Source: Desulforamulus aeronauticus DSM 10349
GTDB lineage: Bacteria; Bacillota; Desulfotomaculia; Desulfotomaculales; Desulfotomaculaceae
Reading direction: 5' to 3'
Length of the DNA: 64,000 nucleotides
NCBI RefSeq assembly: GCF_900142375.1
Contig: NZ_FRAR01000013.1
Location: 1 to 64,000, forward strand
Part shown: positions 57,733 to 64,000 of the stretch, one piece after another
How the letters are laid out: every line of letters starts with the position of its first letter
Position numbering within the stretch: the stretch's first letter is position 1
The notes under the pieces: generated by a model
Told to the model about the DNA's origin: nothing
The model's database searches: none
The model's input: only the letters and a program-made list of their open reading frames with translations
Made by a program: the position numbers and the translations under genes

Positions 57733-59130
57733 ATGAGAATTCCGAGAATTGTTATAGCAGGGACACATAGTGGTGTGGGTAAAACCACTTTAACCTTGGG
57801 TTTACTGACGGCCTTGCGCCGGAGAAATTTGGCAGTACAGCCCTTTAAGGTGGGTCCCGATTATATAGACCCCGGTTTGCATCACGTGGCAGCGGCACGA
57901 ATCTCCCATAACCTGGACAGTTGGCTCGGCACACCGGCAGAGGTGCAGCAGCTTTTCCTTAGACAAGCTAAGGATTGCGATCTCGCCTTGGTGGAAGGTG
58001 TGATGGGCTTATTCGATGGAGCCAAAGGACAGGGAGAGGTGGGCAGCACCGCCCAAGTAGCTAAGCTTCTGCAAGCTCCGGTGGTGTTAGTTTTTTCCGC
58101 CAAGGGGCTAGCCCGCAGTGCAGCGGCTTTGGTGCATGGCTATAAAACCTTTGATCCGATGGTTCGGATTGCTGGTGTTATTGCCAATGGTATTAGTAGC
58201 GAGCGGCATCGGGAGTTTATTCGGCAAACTGTGGAAGAAGAACTGGGGCTGCCTCTGTTGGGCGCGTTACGGAAAAATAATGAAATTATCATGCCGGAGC
58301 GCCACCTTGGATTGCTACCGGCTACAGAAAATATAGCTTTGCAACAGGTTCTGCATCAGTTGGCGTTTGCCATTGAAGAACAGGTTGACCTCGATAAAAT
58401 TATTCAGTTGGCGCAGACGGCACCGGAACTAGAGAACCGACTGACAGTTGCGGTAGCCCGCAAATTTACCGGGGTGAATCTGGCGGTGGCCAAGGATGAA
58501 GCTTTTCATTTTTACTATCAAGATAGCTTAGATTATCTTACCGAGCAAGGGGTAACACTACATTTTTTTAGCCCCCTAAGGGATTGTGCGCTTCCTGCTA
58601 ATTGTCATGGTATCTATATCGGCGGCGGATTTCCAGAGGAATTCTTACCGATTCTGGCCGCCAATCAGGCCCTCAAAGCAAACCTTCAGTTGGCATACCG
58701 CAAGGGCATCCCAATGTATGCCGAGTGTGGCGGGTTGATGTACCTGTGCCGTAGTATTTGCTCTTTAAACGGTGATGAATACGCCGGTGTGGGATTAGTA
58801 CCGGGTTCGGTGAAAATGGGCAACCGCTTGGCTGCTCTGGGCTATGTCAGGGCCAAACTCCGAAAACCCTGCCTGCTGGGGGACGCAGGTCTAGAGCTAA
58901 AGGGGCATGAATTTCACTGGTCCAGCATCTCCGGCCTACCGGAAGAAGAGGCTCTTTATCAAGTAACCGGTGGCAGGGGCGTGAGTGGTCGTCCCGAGGG
59001 CTTTGTCAAAGGTAATTTGGCCGCCTCCTATGTCCATTTGCATTTTCGGTATAATCCCCAGGCAATGGGGAGTTTTTTAACGGCTTGTGCTGAATATAAA
59101 AAGTCTGGGAGAAGCAATCATGGAGAGTGA
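57733..59130 (+). CDS. cbiA: Cobyrinate a,c-diamide synthase
   Basis: The 465-residue product has an N-terminal dethiobiotin-synthetase-like ATP site GTHSGVGKT (10-18), VGPDYIDPGLHHVAA and SHNLDSW. The C-terminal class I glutaminase-like domain has Cys332 (MYAECGGLMYLC) and a closing His (ASYVHLHF). It amidates the a and c side chains of cob(II)yrinate with glutamine and ATP. It is the first gene of the cbi operon and overlaps cbiD by 11 bases. Confidence 0.96.
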   Translation: MRIPRIVIAGTHSGVGKTTLTLGLLTALRRRNLAVQPFKVGPDYIDPGLHHVAAARISHNLDSWLGTPAEVQQLFLRQAKDCDLALVEGVMGLFDGAKGQGEVGSTAQVAKLLQAPVVLVFSAKGLARSAAALVHGYKTFDPMVRIAGVIANGISSERHREFIRQTVEEELGLPLLGALRKNNEIIMPERHLGLLPATENIALQQVLHQLAFAIEEQVDLDKIIQLAQTAPELENRLTVAVARKFTGVNLAVAKDEAFHFYYQDSLDYLTEQGVTLHFFSPLRDCALPANCHGIYIGGGFPEEFLPILAANQALKANLQLAYRKGIPMYAECGGLMYLCRSICSLNGDEYAGVGLVPGSVKMGNRLAALGYVRAKLRKPCLLGDAGLELKGHEFHWSSISGLPEEEALYQVTGGRGVSGRPEGFVKGNLAASYVHLHFRYNPQAMGSFLTACAEYKKSGRSNHGE

Positions 59131-60232
59131 TAACAAGGTCTGGCGGACGGGCTATACCACTGGCAGTTGTGCCGCCGCTGCCGCCAAGGCGGCGTCCTTG
59201 GCTCTACTAACGGGTAAGGTGGTCAGTGAAGTAAGCATAAGTCTCCCTGGTGGAGGACAACTAAATCTTGATATAGCCTGGGTAGAAAAGGGCGAAGACT
59301 GTTGCCGGGCTGCAGTGGTAAAAGATGCCGGGGATGACCCGGATGTCACCCAGGGACTGACCATTGTGGCAGAGGTTTCGCTGCAAGTAGGCTCGGTTAC
59401 CATAACCGGTGGCCAAGGGGTTGGTACAGTCACTAAGCCCGGTCTGGCGGTGCCAGTGGGAGAAGCCGCCATTAACCCGGTACCCAGGCAGATGATTGAG
59501 CGAGAGGTCAAAGAAATCCTGGGCCAAGAGAGAGGGGCCAGGGTGGCAATCAGTGCTCCCGGAGGGGAAGCGGTGGCTGACCGTACTATGAACCCCCGGC
59601 TAGGCATTCTGGGTGGTATCTCTATTTTGGGTACCGGAGGCATTGTTCGCCCCATGTCCGAGGAAGCCTATCGACGTTCCTTGGTGCCACAGATTGATCA
59701 GGCCCTGGCGCTGGGATACCGTTCCCTGGTGTTAACTCCCGGACGGCTAGGGGTGAACAAAGCCCGACAACTGGGCTTGCCGCAGGAAGCTATTATTGAA
59801 ACCAGTAATTTTATTGGCAGCTTGTTGGAGGAGTGTGCCAAAAGACCAGTGGAGTCTGTACTTTTGTTGGGTCACCTGGGCAAGCTCGTCAAAGTGGCCG
59901 CGGGAATTTTTCATACGCTAGGGAAACTGGCGGACGGCAGGCGGGAAACTATTGCCGCCTATGCTGCCCTGGCGGGAGCACCCCGACAGGTGATCGAGCA
60001 ACTAATGAATATGAATACGGCTGAAGAGTCTGTGGAGATATTAAAAGGAACTGGCTATACCCAGGTCTTCCAGCACTTGGCTGCAGCTGCCAGTCGGCGG
60101 GCTGCTGCTTACAGTGGAGAAAAATTTACGGTAGGTACCCTGATGTATGCCCTCAATGGTGATGTGGTGGGCTATGACCAAGGGGCTTGCCAGATTGGGA
60201 GGAAATTGGGATGTCATATACCATTAAAGTAA
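59120..60232 (+). CDS. cbiD: Cobalt-precorrin-5B C1-methyltransferase
   Basis: The 370-residue product starts RTGYTTGSCAAAAAKAASLA (CbiD signature) and has DPDVTQGLTIVAEV, then GGQGVGTVTKPGLAVPVGEA and ILGTGGIVRPMSEEAYRRSL. It acts in ring contraction of the anaerobic B12 route using SAM. ATG 59120 has GGGAGAAG upstream; the earlier ATG-like start at 59087 lies within cbiA. It overlaps cbiE by 22 bases. Confidence 0.95.
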   Translation: MESDNKVWRTGYTTGSCAAAAAKAASLALLTGKVVSEVSISLPGGGQLNLDIAWVEKGEDCCRAAVVKDAGDDPDVTQGLTIVAEVSLQVGSVTITGGQGVGTVTKPGLAVPVGEAAINPVPRQMIEREVKEILGQERGARVAISAPGGEAVADRTMNPRLGILGGISILGTGGIVRPMSEEAYRRSLVPQIDQALALGYRSLVLTPGRLGVNKARQLGLPQEAIIETSNFIGSLLEECAKRPVESVLLLGHLGKLVKVAAGIFHTLGKLADGRRETIAAYAALAGAPRQVIEQLMNMNTAEESVEILKGTGYTQVFQHLAAAASRRAAAYSGEKFTVGTLMYALNGDVVGYDQGACQIGRKLGCHIPLK

Positions 60233-60837
60233 TCGGTGTGGGACCCGGTCACCAGGGCTATTTGACCCAGTTGGGGCAAGAGGCCATAACACAGGCGGAG
60301 GTTCTTATCGGTGCTCAGCGACTGCTGGAAGTCTTTGCCCTGCCTGGACAGGAAACGATTCCTCTGGGGGCTGATTTACAGCAAGCGGCGGCGATAATTA
60401 AGCGTGAGAATGAGGCAAAAAAAATCGCTGTACTGGTGTCCGGGGATACTGGTTTGTATAGCTTTGCTACGACGCTTACTCGGCTGCTACCAGATCATCA
60501 GTTTGATTTTATCCCAGGGATCAGCTCGGTACAGCTTATGTTTGCCAGATTACAACTGCCCTGGCAGGGTGTAGCAATATTGAGTCGTCACGGGCGGCAG
60601 GATAACCGCCTGGCGGGTTTGGTGCAGGCTGGTATGATTGTGGCAGTGTTGACCGATGAGATCAATACCCCCCAAACCTTGGCCCAAGAATTACTGGAAC
60701 TGGGTTGTGGTGACCTGGCGGTGACGGTGGGCTGTAACCTTTCCTATGAACAGGAAATCCTTTATCGGGGGACCCTGAGTTCCTTGATCAATAGTCAAGA
60801 GAAATATAGTAATTGTGTGGTGGTTATTGGTGTCTAA
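60211..60837 (+). CDS. cbiE: Cobalt-precorrin-7 C5-methyltransferase
   Basis: The 208-residue tetrapyrrole methylase has VIGVGPGHQGYLTQLGQEAI, then VSGDTGLYSFATTL and FIPGISSVQLMFARLQLPWQ, then SRHGR. GGGAGGAAATTGGG precedes ATG 60211. With cbiT it forms the split equivalent of CobL. The stop overlaps the cbiT start. Confidence 0.95.
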   Translation: MSYTIKVIGVGPGHQGYLTQLGQEAITQAEVLIGAQRLLEVFALPGQETIPLGADLQQAAAIIKRENEAKKIAVLVSGDTGLYSFATTLTRLLPDHQFDFIPGISSVQLMFARLQLPWQGVAILSRHGRQDNRLAGLVQAGMIVAVLTDEINTPQTLAQELLELGCGDLAVTVGCNLSYEQEILYRGTLSSLINSQEKYSNCVVVIGV

Positions 60838-61447
60838 GCTGGACTGGTCCTTTACAACCCCCGGTATACCCGATCACCTGTTTAAGAGGGGCAATAACAT
60901 TCCTATGACCAAACAAGAGGTGCGGATGATTGTCCTGGGAAAGCTGCGGTTGTTTCCTGGTGCGGTGGTTTATGATGTGGGAGCGGGTACCGGCAGTGTT
61001 TCAGTGGAATGTGCTTTACAGTTGAAACAGGGAGTCGTGTATGCTTTAGAGAAGGATGGCAGTGCCGATGAGTTAGTTGAGACCAATGCAAGACGCTTTG
61101 GCCTCAACAATGTTAAGCTGGTGCCGGGACTGGCACCGGCAACGATGGAGAAATTACCCCCGGCGGACCGTATTTTTATCGGTGGCAACGCCGGAGCTCT
61201 GGCAGGAATTTTAGAGACGGCAAACAAAAAACTAAAGCCAGGTGGCTGGCTGGTGGCTACCTCCGTTACCCTGGAAACAACACCCCAGGTAGTGCGGTTT
61301 CTGGAAGAACAGGGCTATGAGCAGGCGGAAGCGGTCAGCATTACGGTGGCCCAGGCCAAAGCGTTGGGTAAAGCACACCTCTGGCAGGGGCAAAATCCGG
61401 TGACGATCATCAGTGGTCAGAAACCGCTTGACTCCATCAGAAAATGA
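60830..61447 (+). CDS. cbiT: Cobalt-precorrin-6B C15-methyltransferase (decarboxylating)
   Basis: The 205-residue product has the start GIPDHLFKRGNNIPMTKQEV and the SAM site VYDVGAGTGSVSVECALQ typical of CbiT, plus IFIGGNAGAL. GTG 60830 overlaps the cbiE stop and is preceded by GTGGTGG. It methylates C15 and decarboxylates the C12 side chain. The next 285 bases are a non-coding palindrome and not another gene. Confidence 0.94.
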   Translation: MSKLDWSFTTPGIPDHLFKRGNNIPMTKQEVRMIVLGKLRLFPGAVVYDVGAGTGSVSVECALQLKQGVVYALEKDGSADELVETNARRFGLNNVKLVPGLAPATMEKLPPADRIFIGGNAGALAGILETANKKLKPGGWLVATSVTLETTPQVVRFLEEQGYEQAEAVSITVAQAKALGKAHLWQGQNPVTIISGQKPLDSIRK

Positions 61448-61457
61448 CGATGTCGCA

Positions 61458-61667
61458 GGGTATGGTGTTATCCATAGCGAACGACTTGCGGAGCGTCGGA
61501 TAACAACACTTGGCGAATGTAAGGCGAAATGGGGTGGCGCGCACAGGACGTGTGCGCCAGCCGAACCGAAACAGGACGTTGAGTTGAGGCGACCCCATTT
61601 CGCCTGGAGTGAGCCGTAGTGTTGTCGACGCGGAGCACGGAGTTGAGCGGTGGATAACACCATACCC
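61458..61667. repeat. 210-bp nested palindromic element inside the cbi operon
   Basis: Outer arms GGGTATGGTGTTATCCA (61458-61474) / TGGATAACACCATACCC (61651-61667), then ACAACACT (61503-61510) / AGTGTTGT (61618-61625), AGGCGAAATGGGGT (61522-61535) / ACCCCATTTCGCCT (61592-61605) and GCGCACA / TGTGCGC (61540-61558) are nested. The unpaired stretches carry GCGGAGCG-like repeats. It is probably a REP/MITE-like insertion or a large RNA hairpin. Confidence 0.88.
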
Positions 61668-61732
61668 GAACTAACCTTTCAGTTATCCTCAAAAATAGTA
61701 TCTATAGTATCTTTGGAAATACGGTGATATAA

Positions 61733-62479
61733 ATGATTTATTTTGTCGGAGCGGGGCCCGGTGACCCGGAACTGTTAACCGTCAAGGCCTGGCGCTTACT
61801 GCAGCAGGCGGACCTGGTTATTTATGCCGGATCTCTGGTGCCCTTCCAGGTCATGGATTGCTGCCGGGCCGACGCCCAAAAGGTTAATAGTGCACCCCTG
61901 GCGCTGGAGGAAATTGTTAAACTTATGGTGGAATATCACCAGCGGCAGCAATTGGTAGTACGACTGCATACCGGTGACCCATCTCTGTACGGGGCCATTG
62001 GTGAACAGATGAGAGCTTTGGATGAGGTAGGGCTGCCCTATGAAATCGTGCCTGGCGTCAGTTCCTTTCTGGCTGCCGCCGCAGCGGTGCGGAAGGAATA
62101 TACCGTACCCGGTGGTTCCCAAACGGTAATTATTACCCGTTTAGCCGGCCGCACCCCGGTGCCGCCTGAGCAAGCCTTGTCTGCCTTGGCCCAGCACAGA
62201 GGTTCTATGGCGATCTTTCTTTCGGTGGGCTTGGCGGAACAAGTGCAGCAGGAACTACTGCAGGCTTATCCGCCGGCAACCCCGGTGGCCGTGGTAGAAA
62301 GAGCTTCCCAGCCGGCAGAGAGAGTGCTTCGAGGTACTTTGGGAGGGCTGGCCAAACTGATTCAAGCAGCGGGCATTACCAAAACTGCCCTGATTTTGGT
62401 GGGGGATTTCCTCACCGGGGAGGGTACATCGTTACTTTACGACAGGAAGTTTACCCATGAATACCGTGCAGGATCATAG
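61733..62479 (+). CDS. cbiF: Cobalt-precorrin-4 C11-methyltransferase
   Basis: The 248-residue tetrapyrrole methylase has IYFVGAGPGDPELLTVKAWR, then YAGSLVP, RLHTGDPSLYGAIGEQMRAL and PYEIVPGVSSFLAAAAAVRK, diagnostic of CbiF/CobM. The ribosome site (ACGGTGAT) is weak, which fits a gene separated from the operon by an insertion. It overlaps cbiG by 23 bases. Confidence 0.95.
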   Translation: MIYFVGAGPGDPELLTVKAWRLLQQADLVIYAGSLVPFQVMDCCRADAQKVNSAPLALEEIVKLMVEYHQRQQLVVRLHTGDPSLYGAIGEQMRALDEVGLPYEIVPGVSSFLAAAAAVRKEYTVPGGSQTVIITRLAGRTPVPPEQALSALAQHRGSMAIFLSVGLAEQVQQELLQAYPPATPVAVVERASQPAERVLRGTLGGLAKLIQAAGITKTALILVGDFLTGEGTSLLYDRKFTHEYRAGS

Positions 62480-63524
62480 GATCGCAATTCTGGCCCTGAC
62501 CACCGGTGGCGCCCGGCTGGCTAAAATGGTAGCTAAAGGTTTGCAGCATACGCAGCTTTATCTTCCTCAGCGGCTACAAGAACCACCTTTTCCTGCTGAT
62601 ACCACCTATTTTACAGACTGGCGGCAGACTGCCCAAGAAGCCTTTCAACGTCACCGCCGGTTGGTTTTTATCATGGCCTGCGGTATTGTGGTACGTACCC
62701 TAGCCCCTTGGTTAACTAGCAAAAATACTGATCCCGCCGTGGTGGTATTGGATGAAAAGGGTGAGTTTGCCATTAGTTTGCTATCCGGTCATGTGGGGGG
62801 GGCCAACCAGTTGGCCCGACAAGTGGCCCAGGTATCCGGCGGGACGCCGGTGATTACCACCGCTACGGATGTCAATCAGGCACCAGCAGTAGATTTGTTG
62901 GCCCAGGAGGCAAACTGTACTCCCTACCCTATGGCCCGGGTTAAACTTTTTAATCGATGGTTGGCCGAAGGGGAAAAGGTCAGCCTGTATTCCCGTTGGC
63001 CCCTACCAGTAGATTGGCAACAGGGGTTTCAAATGATCGAAGAAGCAGGCCAATTACCCAAGCTAGGTCCAGTGGTTTACATAACCAACCAATTAGTGCC
63101 CGCCACAGAACAACCAAGACTTATCCTGCGGCCTTGCAACCTAGTGGTGGGCTTGGGCTGTCGTAAAGGGGTTACCTTGCAGCAGGTGCTGCAGGCGATA
63201 AAAACCGCCTGCAAACTGGGAAGCTACAGCCTGTTGTCCTTGGCTAAACTTGCCACGGTGGACTTAAAAATGCAGGAGCCAGCCTTACAGCAGGCAGCGG
63301 CCTATTTCCAGGTACCTCTAACTTCGGTAGCTAGGGAGGAAATAGCAAAACTGGACGGACAATTTACCTCGTCAGACTTTGTACGACAAAAGATAGGAGT
63401 TGGTGGTGTATGCGAACCGGCGGCGATGATTGCCAGCGACGGTGGGCAGATCAGAGTATCCAAACAGAAACTGGGACCAGTGACGGTGGCCATTGCCGAG
63501 GCCAAGTTGTGGTGGTGGGCTTAG
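62457..63524 (+). CDS. cbiG: Cobalt-precorrin-5A hydrolase
   Basis: The 355-residue product has the N-terminal (IAILALTTGGARLAKMVAKG), central (FIMACGIVVRTLAPWLTSKN, LLSGHVGGANQLARQVA) and C-terminal (VVGLGCRKGVTLQQVLQAIK, RQKIGVGGVCEPAAMIAS) CbiG domains, so it is full length. It opens the delta-lactone and releases acetaldehyde. AGGAAG precedes ATG 62457 within cbiF. It overlaps cbiH. Confidence 0.95.
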   Translation: MNTVQDHRIAILALTTGGARLAKMVAKGLQHTQLYLPQRLQEPPFPADTTYFTDWRQTAQEAFQRHRRLVFIMACGIVVRTLAPWLTSKNTDPAVVVLDEKGEFAISLLSGHVGGANQLARQVAQVSGGTPVITTATDVNQAPAVDLLAQEANCTPYPMARVKLFNRWLAEGEKVSLYSRWPLPVDWQQGFQMIEEAGQLPKLGPVVYITNQLVPATEQPRLILRPCNLVVGLGCRKGVTLQQVLQAIKTACKLGSYSLLSLAKLATVDLKMQEPALQQAAAYFQVPLTSVAREEIAKLDGQFTSSDFVRQKIGVGGVCEPAAMIASDGGQIRVSKQKLGPVTVAIAEAKLWWWA

Positions 63525-64000
63525 GTCCGGGCAACCGGGATAGTTTTACCCCGGAGGCGCTGGCAGCCATAGAAGCCGCCGAAGTGGTGGCGGGTTATCA
63601 TACCTATCTGGAGCTAATTCCCGATCTTTTGCAAGATAAAGAAATTATTGCCACGGCCATGCGGGGAGAAGTGGAGCGAGCCCGGCAAGCCGTGGAACTG
63701 GCCTTGGCAGGTAAAACTGTGGCGGTGGTCAGCAGCGGCGACCCCGGTATCTATGGCATGGCTGGCATTCTGATTGAAGTGGCGGAGGGAAGGGTGCCGG
63801 TCAAGATAATTCCCGGTATTACCGCTGCCTCAGCAGCTGCCGCCAGTTTGGGTGCTCCCCTGATGAACGATTTTGCTGTCATCAGTCTCAGTGATTTGCT
63901 AACTCCCTGGGAGACCATGCTGAAACGATTGGAGGCTGCCGCTGCCGGGGATTTTGTGATGGTCCTATATAATCCCCGCAGTCACGGCCGGCCGGATCAT
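63509..64000 (+). CDS. cbiH: Cobalt-precorrin-3B C17-methyltransferase (3' truncated by window)
   Basis: The frame starts near GTG 63509-63515 in the last codons of cbiG and stays open to the window end. It reads VVGLGPGNRDSFTPEALAAI, then AGYHTYLELIPDLLQDKEII, VAVVSSGDPGIYGMAGILIE and IIPGITAASAAAASLGAPLM, the CbiH/CobJ pattern. It performs C17 methylation and ring contraction. No clear ribosome site is present, so translational coupling to cbiG is likely. Confidence 0.94.
   Translation, partial: MVVGLGPGNRDSFTPEALAAIEAAEVVAGYHTYLELIPDLLQDKEIIATAMRGEVERARQAVELALAGKTVAVVSSGDPGIYGMAGILIEVAEGRVPVKIIPGITAASAAAASLGAPLMNDFAVISLSDLLTPWETMLKRLEAAAAGDFVMVLYNPRSHGRPDH

Noticed and set aside
61413-61692. 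Frames on both strands in the cbiT-cbiF gap
   Set aside because: They arise from the nested palindrome; translations are low-complexity shadows of the inverted repeats.

Overview
The window looks like a chromosome segment of an endospore-forming, anaerobic Firmicute of the Desulfotomaculum/Desulforamulus type. The grounds are an anaerobic CO dehydrogenase (cooS) with its maturation ATPase (cooC), an anaerobic (cbi) cobalamin pathway behind a cobalamin riboswitch, a GerMN lipoprotein, a SleB-type spore/cell-wall hydrolase, a BclA-like spore-surface protein tail, an S-layer-homology protein and two c-di-AMP riboswitches. The genus is an inference from gene content; no rRNA is present.

Layout. 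1-2892 is host sequence: the 3' end of a collagen/BclA-like gene, a LysM-SleB hydrolase under a c-di-AMP riboswitch, and L-lactate dehydrogenase. 2893-2967 is tRNA-Arg(CCG). 2936-35540 is a 32.6 kb, visibly AT-rich integrated element bounded by a perfect 32-bp repeat of the tRNA 3' end. 35541-64000 is host again: a DUF2680 protein, a methyltransferase, DUF502, a Na/Pi cotransporter, cooS-cooC, a YgjP-type protease, an NSS transporter, a zinc phospholipase C-like protein, a second c-di-AMP riboswitch with a LysM-NlpC/P60 hydrolase, an FAD oxidoreductase, an SLH protein, GerMN, YigZ, a cobalamin riboswitch with cobT, YibE/F, lgt, and the cbiA-D-E-T-F-G-H operon running off the right edge.

The integrated element is a siphovirus-like prophage in an unusual state. 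Its left third carries decayed ParB-like fragments, tandem dyad operators, small unknown genes, a Tad2/DUF2829-like gene and several structured non-coding stretches. It then encodes a 959-residue protein that I read as a single-subunit two-barrel RNA polymerase (YonO/eukaryotic-RdRP/crAss-gp66 superfamily: DGCG, WIKGLL, RNPHL and DNDGD motifs), followed by an XRE regulator and an SF2 helicase. A tail-tip-like protein with an N-terminal proteasome-like (Ntn) domain comes next, then a second Ntn-like protein, TerS, a minimal tyrosine recombinase, TerL, portal, minor head, scaffold, capsid, connectors, tail tube, a -1 frameshifted tail chaperone pair with a clear C CCA AAC slippery site, and the tape measure. 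There the late module stops: an internally deleted IS256-type remnant follows the tape measure, and no distal tail, baseplate, holin or endolysin genes are seen. The right end holds a minus-strand operon of three paralogous mini-proteins, an excisionase-like gene, the integrase and arm-type repeats.

The most novel signals are the phage-borne two-barrel RNA polymerase, the Ntn-hydrolase/tail-spike fusion with its unfused paralogue, the structured RNA candidates at about 14492-14672 and 16570-16811, the mini-protein operon, and a nested palindrome sitting between cbiT and cbiF.
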